Source: Leucocoprinus leucothites (taxonomy: Eukaryota; Basidiomycota; Agaricomycetes; Agaricales; Agaricaceae). Taken from it: DNA of 64,000 nt. Below are positions 1-11,196 of this stretch, in pieces. The notes under the pieces are model-generated. The model searched no databases and had not been told where the DNA came from. It worked only from the letters and a program-made list of their open reading frames with translations. The stretch covers positions 620,001-684,000 of the forward strand of contig JAACJO010000016.1 in NCBI GenBank assembly GCA_013368445.1, given 5' to 3'. The number at the start of each line of letters is the position of its first letter. Position 1 is the stretch's first letter. The position numbers were made by a program, and so were the translations under genes.

Positions 1-1
1 T

Positions 2-457
2 GGTGTCAACGCGAATGGCGGCGGCGGCGCCACCGCAAACGGAGTGGGGAATGGTAGTACCGGAGGTGGCATGTTAAGCAATCTCGCACCCTGTCCAGCG
101 TCAATCGGGTTCAACCAAGACGACGATCAATTTCTTCTCGTCAACGACCAACTAAAGCACCTAGTTGAAACGCGTAGACAATGGGTCGATACCGTCGGAT
201 CTGTGTTCGAGCAAAAGGAACAAGAAAATCCTGGGAGGATATGGGGGCTTCCGAAGGAGAGTGTGTATAAGGGTATTGAGGAGGAAGTGCAGAGGTTGTT
301 GGCTGATCCGGGACCGTTGTATACTGTGAGGGACGAGGATATTTTGAGGAATGGGGTTGTGGGGACCAGTGGGATTGTTCCCGGCAAGGCGAAGGTGAAG
401 GGGAAGGAAAGAGCTGGGACGCATAGTCTTGGTGGAGATGAAATGGATTTGAGCTAG
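2..457 (+). CDS. 3' end of an unidentified gene (partial)
   Basis: The frame is open from the window edge and ends at TAG 455-457, so only the last ~150 residues are present. The visible part begins with a Gly/Asn-rich low-complexity stretch, then a hydrophilic segment with DDQFLLVNDQLKHLVE and the Trp-containing RRQWVDTVG, and ends in a basic run (KAKVKGKERAG) and an acidic C-terminus. I do not recognise the family and assign no function. The regular charged/hydrophobic pattern around residues 30-95 of the visible part and the coding-like composition argue for a real conserved C-terminal region. It converges with the RPA34-like gene on the other strand. Confidence 0.55.
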   Translation, partial: GVNANGGGGATANGVGNGSTGGGMLSNLAPCPASIGFNQDDDQFLLVNDQLKHLVETRRQWVDTVGSVFEQKEQENPGRIWGLPKESVYKGIEEEVQRLLADPGPLYTVRDEDILRNGVVGTSGIVPGKAKVKGKERAGTHSLGGDEMDLS

Positions 458-903
458 GTTGGAAGATGCGAAAGGATCTTATTTGGTGATGATGTTAATC
501 GCGATCCGTTGCGAGATTACTCAATTTTTCTTATTCAAAGCCTTTTTCCCCCCCTCCAGCAGTTTTCCCTTTTTTTTCTTCAGCTTACCTTATTCCTTCC
601 TCACCACATCATCATCATCCCGCCTTTCGCATTCTCTTCCTTCTTTTGTAGTTGTTGCTGTTGTTGGTTGTCTAACATTATTCCTTCAACTCTCTGCGCA
701 TAAATTTGCTATGTTGTATATCTCAAACTTCTCTCTTTCTCTCTGCTGTCACTGCTTAGCTGTACATCCCCATCATTTTTGTGTTGGACTAGGCATCGTG
801 CATCAATTTGCATACCCCCACCTACCCGGTCTATAACACGAACAGAGTGTCCACGCAGAACGGAAGTCATAATAATAAGTATACTATGACAAATGAAGTA
901 GAT
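458..903. other. convergent 3' intergenic region
   Basis: This is the space between two convergent genes. The + strand has long pyrimidine runs (roughly 535-660, T/C-rich with TCATCATCAT) and no convincing coding potential. It probably holds the two 3' UTRs. No repeat or RNA gene was seen. Confidence 0.5.
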
Positions 904-2116
904 CTACCGCGAAGACATTTTGGCTTTCTTTGGCTTCTTAGTGGACCCACCAGCCTCTTCCTGATCTTCGCCTTTCCGTTTTTTACCCTTCTTTTCCTTC
1001 TCCACCTTGGGCACCGACTCCGGCTTTGACGAATCTTCTTCCATGTTGGCATCCGCGTCGCCCTTGAGCTGTTCGTCCTTGCCTTTTCCCTTCGCAGCGG
1101 CTTTTTCTTTCTTCATTTTACTCTTCTTGCTGGTATCTGTTGTGGGCGGCGCTGGAGTAGGAAGTTGGACGTTACTGTCTACTTCCATCATAGGCGCATC
1201 TTGTGATTCTGGTTCTTTGCTTTCACCCTCGCCCTCACCCTCGCCTTCATCTTCAGTGTGAAAAACGTGGTGGGGGTCTATGAGAGATCCATACGGCATG
1301 AATCGGTGTGTGAGGAGCTCGGACGGGTATTTTTGTCTTGGTGGATTTTTGTATTTCGTCGCCGAGCCAGTTGTTGTCGTCGTTGATGGAGCGGTTTCGG
1401 ATGGGGTGGGTTCAGGTGGATGAGCGGATATGATTAGGTGGCGAGATATAGGTTTCGGAGCTACCAAGGAAACGAAATACAAACCCGTCAACGGGGTAGA
1501 AATGTACAAGAGGATGGAAATGTAGACGTACCAGTGTATAGCTTTCCATTCTTACTTTTTCGAGGTAACAGGCATGTCAACGATCGGAGTTCTTCACCAC
1601 CAACATTGACGATGGAAGAAGAACCGGCTTCGTTGTTCGTATCTTCATCGCCTAATGACCAGATATCATACGAAGTATGTTTTCGTTTAAGAGCACCTAT
1701 CCGGCTCGTTACGCGTTTTCCTTTCGTGGACGTGGTTAAGGTTTTAGCAGAGAGGTCTAGAGACAGCCCTTCGAGATGTTTGGGTTTAACCTGACACACA
1801 ACAGCAAAAATCCGAGCGAAAGAAATAAGTACTGGAGACGAGATTTCAGGAAAGATTAATAGATTACATTGTCAGGAACCCTGATAGCCCATAGCTCAAT
1901 ATCATCATTATTCTTCACAGCATCCCAGTCAAATTCACCGTTATCCTCGTTTGTGGCGATAAGTTTCGCGCCTGGTGGTGGCTTGAATGCCCAATTGAGG
2001 TCGACGCCTTCATTTTTGCCTGAGTCTAACGGTGTGGATTCGGCTATGGCATTGGGCTTGGACTTTTTAGATTTGTCTTTTTTGGGTTTTGTGGATGTGG
2101 ATGCGGAGGTAGACAT
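904..2116 (-). CDS. RNA polymerase I subunit RPA34 (A34.5)-like
   Basis: Three exons (2116-1868, 1790-1532, 1460-904) join in frame through GT-AG introns of 77 and 71 bp to give 354 residues. The join restores the diagnostic RPA34 motif ELWAIRVPDN/VKPKHLEGLSL at the first exon boundary. A middle region rich in T/S/K follows (YDIWSLGDED), then an acidic E-G run, and the protein ends in a Lys-rich tail (KKGKKRKGE, KKPKKAKM). In yeast A34.5 pairs with A49 to form a TFIIF-like module of nucleolar RNA polymerase I, and its tail is also lysine-rich. At 354 residues it is longer than yeast A34.5, mostly through low-complexity tail. I chose the start at MSTSAS; an upstream Met at 2167 is possible but adds no conserved sequence. 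Confidence 0.72.
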
Positions 2117-2767
2117 TCTGGTTAAATGTAAGTATATGGGAAGCCCAGGTGCGAAGCATTGGCGCACAGAGATTAATTTGATGATGGCCTTCGATCATAA
2201 CAACGCCAAATTGAATACCTTCTCCTCGGGTCAGACCTCTTATAGATCTTATCACTCAAGTCGTATAACGGACCCGTACACAGCTTTGCTTATTGCCAGT
2301 AAATGTCAGGCTAACTGATAAAGCCACCCACCCACCAGTCTTGTCCCTTCGGCCCTCGATATCCTCCACGGCACTCGTCACGTCCACAATGTGATCGTCC
2401 TCACACCTTTGGAATTCAAAACTTTGGTTTCGATTCCGGGTAAGACTGTGCTGTGAGAAGGAGAAAACATGGCAGCAACTTCACCTCGCTTTTCAAGCTC
2501 ACCGGGAGTAGCCAAGAAATAATTCTCTTTTGAGCTTGTTCAAAAGTGGGAACGATTGGAAACCGGCATTTCGACGGCTATAATTCCCTCTTAAGACGGA
2601 GAGGACACCCAGGATCGAAAGCGACTATGAAACAGATCTGCATACAGAGATCAACTATCTCCACGAAAATGCTGACAACGTGGCCTGTGGTCTGTTTAAA
2701 TCGGGCTAGATCTTCCATTGAGGTTTAAAAAGGTAGTGGTGAGCGCCGAGAACACCCCCAAACCACC
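2117..2767. other. intergenic between divergent genes
   Basis: This separates the RPA34-like gene (leftward) from the HsbA-like gene (rightward), so it should contain both promoters. A possible TATA-like element (GTTTAAAAAGG, about 2725) lies ~40 bp upstream of the HsbA start codon. No gene was recognised. Confidence 0.4.
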
Positions 2768-3482
2768 ATGCAACTCAAGACTCTCGCTTACCTGATTTTT
2801 TTCAACGTTGCCCTCGTAGTTGCTCGTGGGGCAACGTCTCAAGATATTGTAGCATCTTTCTCCAAGGTTACCATGAAAGCGGCTGTAGTGCAGCGGGAAC
2901 TCGATGCTATGCACAACGGAACATCTATTGTCAGTCTTTTAGTAGGTTTAATCCTTGAATAGCTTTACTTCCAATGGCTGGCTAATGTAGACATCGGCTC
3001 TAGACGCGCATTAACCTCGACAGCCTAACGAATGGAATACGAGATATCAAGAACGTCCTTGAGGTGCACTCAATAGGTTCATGAATGAAGCACGTAATAA
3101 TGGTGATACGGTTTCTCATGGCAGGCGGTTCCTGGTCCTCTTTCCCCTGAGGAATGCGCCGAAGTCATTGATACTTTTTATCAAATGCAACCCGTCATCA
3201 CAGCAAATCTCAAGGCTCTTGTAGACAAGAAATACGTCATAGACAATCTCGGCTTTGGTCGCGTTACCGCCATTGTCGGACTGACCCTGATCGACCTCAA
3301 GCGCATCAATGATGAGATCCAGGACGCTTTGCTTGCTGTTGCTCCGGTACCTTCTGCCATTTGATTGTTTTTGGTTTGATTCACTGATGCTTTTTCGGTA
3401 GGATGATTGTTTGCATGAAGTGCTTCCTCTTTTAGAACAAGTCAATGCTGTCTACAATACCTCCCTTGCTGTTTATGCATGA
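2768..3482 (+). CDS. HsbA-type secreted hydrophobic-surface-binding / cell wall galactomannoprotein family
   Basis: Four exons (2768-2929, 3004-3063, 3125-3346, 3402-3482), all of whole-codon length, give 174 residues, the usual size of this family. An N-terminal signal peptide (MQLKTLAYLIFFNVALVVARG) is followed by the family pattern: DIVASFSKVT, a helix LDAMHNG, INLDSLTNGI, the PLSPEECAEVID-Y helix, KKYVIDNLGFGRVTAIV and a C-terminal DDCLHEVLPLLEQVN. Aspergillus HsbA is secreted, binds hydrophobic surfaces and recruits cutinase-type esterases. Here the role is inferred only from family. One Cys lies in PEEC and one in DDC, compatible with a disulfide. It sits head-on to the RPA34-like promoter and upstream of the MBOAT gene. 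Confidence 0.75.
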
Positions 3483-3944
3483 ACGAGTGGACGGCATGAA
3501 TACAGCTCTACGGTTCATGGCCAAATGGCATGACATTGTACCATGTCAAGTATTTTGAGTCCTGTTACACTCCGGAGTCTGAATATTCAATCGCAACTTT
3601 CCGGCAAACGAGACTAGAATCCAGAACGTCTGCATGTAATAAGCAATGCAGAGATCAGCCGGGATCCAGGCCTTGGGTATGCAAGGATCGAAAGAGTCTT
3701 CCTCAGACTTGCCTTATGCTCGGAATGACTAGTACCTAAACGAACGCCTTCTAGTAGGTCCCGTGATTGATCGAGCACTAAGTTAGTTGGTTGTGCCGCT
3801 GCTAGTCCATTGTGTTATTAATCGTGATCCTTGTGCAGAAGCTTCCAAGCACCGACAGGGAAAACGGAAGCATGTACAAGCATATGCTTTCTGCAATTCG
3901 CTCAAAACTTTCACCGTCCGAATTCAACCACCACTCAAGTACAC
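3483..3944. other. intergenic, no gene seen
   Basis: This 460 bp lies between the HsbA-like and MBOAT genes on the same strand. No conserved reading frame, repeat or RNA gene could be supported. It probably contains the MBOAT promoter. Confidence 0.4.
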
Positions 3945-5415
3945 ATGTCCCATACCCGGCCTCCTTCGGGCCTGTTTATCCCTCTCCTCATCACCTATGA
4001 GGCCCTGATAGTTCTCGGATTCGCTCTCAAACCATCTCAGTATCGGCCTCTAACTGTCGTCCCCATTGCCCTTGTCATCTACTACATCTTATCGCTATCA
4101 AAATCCTTCTCCATAACGGCCGTACCTCCTCTGGATTTCACATTCGGAGTAGCCATCTTTGCTCAGGCATTTATCGCCTTTGATGGTATCGTGTTCACAG
4201 ATGTCCAAAATACGCTCTGTCGCGTCGGAGAAAAACCGGGGCAAATCACATCGGCACCTCTCGCAAAACGGCTGGTTTGGGGGTTCGACCTCCTCCTTAG
4301 CCCAAGGGGCGTTGGGTGGACCCACGAACTTCCTGGCTTAACCAAAAGCCCTGGCTCAGTCACCTCCGGTCGAGCCGCCCCTGTTTTATTGTGGTTATCC
4401 GCACTCCAGACATCTGGAGCTGTAACAGTGGTGGTGATCCTGATGGCAGTTTACGCCCCAGATATATTGCTATCCTACCGTGACGGGGCGACCCCGCTGG
4501 CGCTGAATCAGTCACTGTACCTCAAAGTGATGTACAGCCCCTCCAATTTCGTTGTTATGTTCATGATTGTGAATACCGCATACTGTATCTTGAGCCTTAT
4601 GACTGTCGAAGCGGGGATATCCAAGCCTACGAAATATCACCAGCCCTTTTACGGTCCACTCTCAAGTACGTACACTTTACAGAACTTTTGGGGGTGAGTC
4701 TCAAGCTTCTTGCAAAGCGAGCTGCATCCATCTGATTCTGCTTGACTTAACGGTTAACTGTGTACTCGTCTGTTTTCACGACTTGATGGCTACACACGCC
4801 TATTTGTAACTTATGATTTCTGCTACCAGAACATTTTGGCAGCAAGCCTCGCGCAGGGTGAGTGTATCTTCGCAATACCGACCAGAACCTTCCTCACAAC
4901 CAAACTTCGATGATCTTCGAATCCACTCTGGGTGTCCCGCTACAGACCCTCCTCACCTCAACAAACTTCATTCTTCAGAATATTCGCGTCTTTCCTCCAC
5001 ATACCTCTACTCGACTCCCACCCCTCGCCCGTCTTCTACAACTACACACAGTATTCTTCCTATCAGGTCTACTCCATGCAGGCGCTGAAATCATTGCGCG
5101 TGGGGGAGGTGGTAGCAGTGCCTTACTATTCTTTGTCCTTCAACCGTGGGGTATAATGATCGAATTGGCCATTAAATACCTCGTGGCGGGTTCGATAAAG
5201 AAAACCGAGGGGCCTAAACTGGTATATCGGCTGGTTGGCTATATTTGGGTTATGTTTTGGTTTCTTGTCCTTGTACCCATTCAGGTTGGGCCTGTAGACA
5301 AAACCGTTTTCTATCATGGTGTTTCTTTTTGGGTGTCAAAGGTGAGCATTTCGAATATCTGGTCTGAAAGTTGTCGACCACAAACTAATGGCGAGTTGAA
5401 AATTAGCTAGGTTAG
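3945..5415 (+). CDS. wax-synthase-like membrane-bound O-acyltransferase
   Basis: Exons 3945-4693, 4830-4857, 4946-5341 and 5407-5415 join in frame to give 393 residues. Exon 2 is only 28 nt. Features match the wax synthase domain of fungal MBOAT proteins: several long hydrophobic helices (IPLLITYEALIVLGF, VVVILMAVYAPDILL, NFVVMFMIVNTAYCILSL), the loop DLLLSPRGVGWTHE, the Y-H-QPFYGPLSS..LQNFWG motif crossing exon 1/2, and the later HTVFFLSGLLHAGAE helix whose His fits the conserved MBOAT histidine. Such enzymes transfer acyl or acetyl groups to terpenoid or lipid alcohols in the ER, and in fungi often occur in natural-product loci. The usual FW..WHQ reads FWQQ here, so the first His of the family motif is replaced by Gln. 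Substrate unknown. Confidence 0.72.
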
Positions 5416-5519
5416 GAGGGTGGGGCTGCATGGATAACTGTCAACTTTCATCCTAGCGTTTCGGAGCGTAGAGTTGATCGTCATGGGTGAAATAACTTCA
5501 TTCGAGTGTGAGAGACACA

Positions 5520-8252
5520 TTAGTTGTCTATCGGAACGAAACTACAATCAGGTTTAATGCCAACGATGAGGAAGAACAGGGTAGGGTTGAGTCTGCCAAG
5601 TCGCAAGGGTATTGAATAATAATCATCATGAGATGCAGAATAGAAAGGGGTAACAAAGGCATAGGGATCACCATCTCGGTAACGGATCTGAGCCCCCCGT
5701 GACACATGCTCTGAACTATGGTCAGTTTGTGGAGGTCTTATGGTTATGAGTGACTTGGTGCCGGCGCCCTGAGGAAATATAAACAGAATGAGCAAGAGCA
5801 ATACTGAATGAGATCAATGAGTCCAGCAACTCACCATTGAAGCTAGCCACCGAATGAAATATGCAAAATCCCGTGTCTCGGTTTTCCACCACATGAAATA
5901 ATCAAGGTTAAAGTCGAATTCCTCCAATGCTTTTATCAATGTTTCTTGAGAGCCTTTCGGGACCTGGGGGCAAGCTTGCCAACATGGCACAAATGAAAAC
6001 TTGCACAGCGATATAAGTATGGGTAGACGGGCATCCTTTGGTGGAATCCACACGAGCTCCGGCAACTCACCACCTACTCGATAACTCAGTAAAAATATCA
6101 TTGCAGTCACGACTTTTCAATAAAAAGAACTCACCTAGAGTTGTTCTGCGAGCATAGCCCAGCCATTTAAGACCCGAAACTGCGACATCAAGGTACGGTA
6201 CCACACTTCTATCGAGGGCAAACTTTCCACAGCGGGCTGGGTCCTTCAAATAGTCAGTGAAGGATGCATGATAAATCTGGATGGGCCTCCGGTGGGCCTC
6301 ATCAACGGGAGGAACTAAGACTACGGAGTGTAAGCGGTGAAGTGCACGATAGAAGGTGGCCTGATCGAGGCCAAGAAAATTAGCATGGGCAACAGCGCTT
6401 AGTTGACCAGCATTGTAAAAGACGAATAGTCCAAGAATACGTAGTGTAGTGGGAAATATACTCGCAGGGATGTCCGAAAGGACTTGAGTATAAAGCAAAT
6501 CAAGTGCATAAAGAGGATTGAGATCTCCATGGCCACTTGTGAGCTTGAGAAACCTAAGGCAAATTTCTAGCTGGCCATAAGGGTCATCATAATTCTTGTC
6601 ACCGATGAATCGAAGGATGAACGATACGAAGCCAAGATGACCCGATGCCCGGCTCGCAATAAGATTTATCTGATCTTCGGTCGGCCACCCTTGCGTGAGC
6701 TGATCAGGATATTGGTCCCTAATGTCCGCAAAACCTTTCCGAAGAATACGGAGGGCATCATCCTGCGCCTCACTATCATCGACGTCCAGCTTCTCCTGAA
6801 GACAGATTGCCTTGCAGTCTTCAGTAGAGAAGGAGACCTTAAGGCTGGGCTCAGGACGACTGCATATCATCCAACGAAGCCCTGTATTTTGTTGTTCCCG
6901 CACGTGGTGGCTGATCATCTCTACAAACTCGCATTGAGCTTCGCGGTTTATGCACTCATCGAGTCCATCAAGAACGATTAACAGAGGCTGTTGGACAACG
7001 GTTGGGTGTTGGGTCATGAGAGTGAGGAAGGGATCAATGATAAATTCCTGAAATTGAGTGCGGCGATTTCTGTCAAGGATGATAGGATCTTGGGTAATCT
7101 TGTCAGTTATAATGTGCCGATATTCTGGGATCCGCATGGCCAGTTGGTAGACAAGGGTTGGGATGACAACATCTGGGTCCGATCGATTGTTGGGCCGGGA
7201 AAAAAAGAACACTCCTCCAAGCAGCCCTTTCCCCTTGAATTCTTCTGCAACGGTTTGCGCAACCGCCGATTTTCCAACGCCGGCAGGACCTGATAGCCAG
7301 AGGAGTCGTCGAATCTCCCCATGTCGCCATCCCCATCTGATAATGCGCCTTCGTATGGTCTGGCGAGTATTCTCATTACATCTCGGTACATATCCACGGT
7401 CTCTGGAATCAAGCATAGCACTGTGCAGGCCCTTGGCTGCAAGTTTCTCGAGAGCTGCATCCGTTAATGAACAGTGTCGTAGTCGAACAATTGGGTGGTA
7501 CTCACCTCTTAACCGCCTCTCCTCCTCAGCATACCTTTCGTCCAAGGTCCAGCCAAATTCATTCATATATGCGGTGCCAATATTTATGCCTTGAGCATAG
7601 GCGAAGCTACCTGCGAGGTGAAATTTGGTTTATGAATCATAGATTGGACAGTAAAATCCACTAACCTTCGCGGAATAATGCGCTATGGATCTGGTGTGCA
7701 TGAGGGGTACCAGAAGGTTCTTGCGCCGCGTCTAGTGAAAGGTGACGGGGCGAGGGTGGTTTCAATGGTACGTCAGTGTCGCTTTTAGATGGACCCTGTG
7801 CCTTTACTAACAACTCTTGTCAGTCGTTATGCACAACGAGATCCGACAGACGCATACATGGATGGGGAGGCATCAAACTCGCTGCAGTGCTGCGACCTGC
7901 AGAAGAGCTGTGCTGCACGAGAGGACCTAAAAGGTCGGCTGTTGGACCTGCGACTGTTGGATTTGTGCATGTTGAATCTGTGGACATTGGCCACTGATTT
8001 GAGGGTGCTGAGCGACAATCCTGGTCAGTACAGTACTATGAGATCGCGGGTCGACCTACAGATTATAATAGGAGGTACTGAAAGAGTAGGGTGATTTGAT
8101 CCCCCGGAACCATGCCCATTGTTTGGAGCAAATGTATGCGCATTTGAAACGTGCAAGGTATGGGGATGACTGGTGTCGGCTGGCCGACGGCGATGATTGC
8201 CATTTCTGTGAGGCAAGAGAAAGTCTTTGGATTTGTTGAGTATATCGCGCAA
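5520..8252 (-). CDS. NACHT-domain NLR-like protein
   Basis: The central exon (about 7620-6134) encodes a NACHT NTPase: Walker A LSGPAGVGKSAVAQT, Walker B LLIVLDGLDECI, the sensor segment RWMICSRPEP, and the winged-helix end HRLHSVVLVPP...IYHASFTDYL shared by Agaricomycete NLRs. Upstream exons add a short N-terminus (MSLRDILNKSKDFLLP at 8252, then QEPSGTPHAHQIHSALFREG). The exon/intron structure between 8040 and 7754 is uncertain. After the NACHT, exons joined at 6134 and again near 5845 give LGGELPELVWIPP and a final hydrophobic stretch LNPTLFFLIVG. No WD40, ankyrin or TPR repeats are visible, so sensing must use a non-repeat C-terminus, or the repeats have been lost. Role in self/non-self recognition is inferred from family. 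Confidence 0.72.
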
Positions 8253-8598
8253 AGACATGAAGACAGTGATAGAAGGAACCAACACAGGCCTGGGAAGCTA
8301 GAACAGCATCAATATATCCAGATATCGGGTTCTGCGGTGGGAGTTGGAGGCAGTGCCGGGTTATGATCTGTAGCATAGCTTATGATCGATGATCATTAAA
8401 CAAAGGTTTTCGAGTGGTTTTCACGGCAGGATGCTCCCAGAAGCGCCAGTATATTTATAAAACGTACTAGGCAGCAGAACGGCGCCAATTCAAACCACGC
8501 CATTGCTCCAAATAACTTAGAACACGTGCATTGTCGTAGGAGAGGAGATTGCGATCTCCAGATCAGCCAACCTCTGGTTTCGAGTATAATCCGAAAGG

Positions 8599-9968
8599 AT
8601 GGTCGAGAATGGCGAGCAGCCACTGAGGGTGGCTATCATCGGTGCTGGCATGACTGGCTTGCTTATCGGTCAAGGATTGAGGAAGGTATGGTCTGAATTA
8701 TTTATTCTGGTACGACCAGCTGGGCTAGTCCATCGACTAACTGATATGATAGAATGGCTATAATGTCACAGTCTACGAAAAGGAGGCATATATTGGGGAG
8801 AGGGTTAGGGAATGGACCATGCTTATCCACTGGGCCTTGCCCACCCTCCAAAAAACCCTCCCAGACGATATCCTAAACGACATGCGCTCTGCTTATACAG
8901 ACCCATTTTACGCATATGACAAGGAGAAGGAGGCATTGCCATTCTACAACGGCAACACTGGCGAAATTGCATTTCAAGTCCCTGCTATCGGTATGCGCCG
9001 TGTGTCTCGCACAAGGTTTAGGCGTCTCTGCACGAGAGGGTTAGATATTCGTTGGAGTAAGGCGTTCAAGGACTTGCAAATGGGCGAGAACGGCCCAGTA
9101 ACCATCATCTTTGAAGATGGCGATAGGGCCGAGGCTGACTTTGTTATCGGTGCGGACGGCACGAGATCCAAAGTTCGACGATGGCTCGTGGGGGAAGAAG
9201 AAGGGAAAGTCTCTGCTTCCGAGCACGCCATCACCAACGGTATCGTGAGCTACAACGATGCGGAAAAGGCCAGATTCGTAAGAACTCATCCAATATGCGC
9301 CCTTGGATCCAGCTCTTCCGGAGCTCTCTTCATCGCAGGTGAGTGGTTTCATCCGTCTCCCATTTCAGAGCCCTCTAGTAACCTAGGAACCAGTCCAAAA
9401 CGTCGAAGACCCCGAAAAGCCAGAAACATGGTCCTTTCATGTATGTCGGATTTTCAAAAGCAAGACCGAGGCTTTGGAAGGCGACGAAGCCATCGCTCAA
9501 ATGAAGAACATGTCAAAAGATGTTTGCGAGCCTTTCCGCTCGTCCATCGAGTGGACCCCTTCCGGCAGTCAATGCTTCACTACGCAGATGAACTACTGGA
9601 TCACGACGCCGTGGGACAATCGGGGCTCGAGAGTAACTCTGGCGGGGGATGCCGCACACGCAATGCTGCCGGGTCAGTTCAAATCCGTACAGACCTGGTA
9701 GAGGTTCGCCCCCACTGATTTCAATCTCTGGACAGCCCGCGGCCAGGGAATGAATCATGCCCTGGAAGATGTTGATAAGTTGGTCGCACAGCTAGTCAGA
9801 GTGAAAGAGGGGATGCCTCTGCAGGAGGCACTAAAGACATACGAAGACGAGATTTTCGAGAGAGGCCCAAGGGCTGTCCTTACGTCCCTGGAAGATCTCG
9901 ATAATCTCCCCAAGTTTGAAGATCCCGGATCAATTCGACACCAAAGCCACGGGCTTGCCAAGGTTTGA
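8599..9968 (+). CDS. class A FAD-dependent monooxygenase (salicylate-hydroxylase-like)
   Basis: Four exons are joined at introns 8690-8752, 9340-9399 and about 9672-9735. Motifs in order: the Rossmann GxGxxG (VAIIGAGMTGLLIG) near residue 11, split from the strand NVTVYEKE by intron 1; REWTMLIHWALP; the DG motif VIGADGTRSKVRRW; and the GD motif VTLAGDAAHAMLPARGQG with the helix MNHALEDVDKL. These define the flavin and NADPH-binding fold of aromatic or polyketide hydroxylases. Length, about 390 residues, is normal. The extreme C-terminus (FEDPGSIRHQSHGLAKV) may reflect a missed last intron. It is divergent from the NACHT gene and lies 1.2 kb from membrane-protein copy A. Substrate unknown. Confidence 0.78.
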
Positions 9969-10214
9969 ATGGCAAGCCTACAGAGAACTGATATGCGGAA
10001 TCATATGCGGGAATGTTAGCGACGAGCGCTCGTTTGAAAGATGTCGTCATGGGAGACCTGGCCAGGATCACGTTGCCTACAGTGTTTCACAACCGCGGCT
10101 CTGTACTCGTTTACTAAATGCCACAACAGGCCAGTGATTTTATTCAAGAAAAAAATGTAACCTGTTATCAGTTCTTATTACGGCTTGGAAAACAACCAGA
10201 GACATGCGAACTCT

Positions 10215-10392
10215 TGTATACGCCCGGTCTTGTTAAATCATGCATCGTAGGAACTGTCTGGAGCGTCTGCCCACATTTCTCGAATGGAAAAGACAACAAT
10301 CGAGGGCAAATTTCTGTAATGGAGCTGAAAGGTATCGCTAGCGACAAACACGCAGCGACCAGGAGAGTCTGTATGGAAATGAAGGTAAGCAT
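10215..10392 (-). pseudogene. truncated 5' exon of a PL14-type lyase gene (signal peptide only)
   Basis: From ATG at 10392 leftwards the translation is MLTFISIQTLLVAACLSLAI, a good signal peptide, followed by GQTLQTVPTMHDLTR. The same stretch occurs in the broken PL14 gene near 32.5 kb (SIQTLVAAACLLLAIP ... GRTLQMVPATHGLAR). Similarity stops at about 10215, and none of the lyase domain follows before the FAD monooxygenase gene. I interpret it as the leftover 5' end of a duplicated lyase gene whose body was deleted. It lies divergently next to membrane-protein copy A, exactly as the PL14 gene lies next to copy B. Confidence 0.6.
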
Positions 10393-11196
10393 CTATGCTA
10401 CTAGGTATGCGGTTGTGTTTTCAGGAACATTCGTGATTCTTGGTTCTCCTAACGAACTCGAACAGTGGCCAGTCCGATTTCGAACTACAATGACCGTCCC
10501 ATCGGAGGATAGGATCAGGCTGTGTTGAAGGTGTGGTTTCAACAGAAACATTTCGCAGGTGAAGATAGATCTCAGTTTGAATAGCGGGAGCTTGGGGATT
10601 CAAAAGAGAACTGAGCATTATCGTTGGCAGTGGTCGGTTTGGAAGAGCAAAACATATATACATGTCAACAGCGCCTTCTACTAAGTAAGTTCGCACTCAG
10701 GGCCCTCTGACTTGATACATAGAATTAGGAGTGCACACTGCACAGCCCAAGTTTCTCAAACATAAACTCCTAACGGGCAGGTATTGCCTATAGTGTAACT
10801 ATCTGCATAATCATAACTGACACCTTACAATCCGGTAGAATAGATCTGTCCCCGGTAACATTGGAGGCTCAATAACTTGCCCCGAGCCTGCATTGCCGTC
10901 GTGACACCCATCGACAAGGCATACACCGAAGCGACTGTATTCTTCCCTATTGTCACCCATGGCGATGTCGTAGTACTAGTCTCATGTCATCATCCCAAGG
11001 CGCGCTATTCATATCACAATCAACCATCATTTCGGAAGATCCTTCAAGTCCAGATTTGTGTTTCAGGAAGTCAATACGATATACATTGCGCACCCTATGG
11101 TTTTCGAATAACTAGTACCACTCCGAGTTGATGGATAATCAGATGCTCCCTCACCATCGTGCCTCCCTCCTCGAATAAGACAAGTCCCAAAGGAAC
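10393..11196. promoter_or_regulatory. duplicated divergent promoter region (copy 1)
   Basis: This intergenic block is clearly homologous to 32621-33663. Shared stretches include TGGCCAGTCCGATTT/TAGCCAGTCCGATTT, TAACTAT-TGC-TAATCATA-CTGACA, TCATGTCATCATCCCAAGG and TCACCATCGTGCCTCCCTC, just before both membrane-protein start codons. Retention of these segments in two diverged copies suggests functional promoter or 5' UTR elements. No factor site was assigned. Confidence 0.55.
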
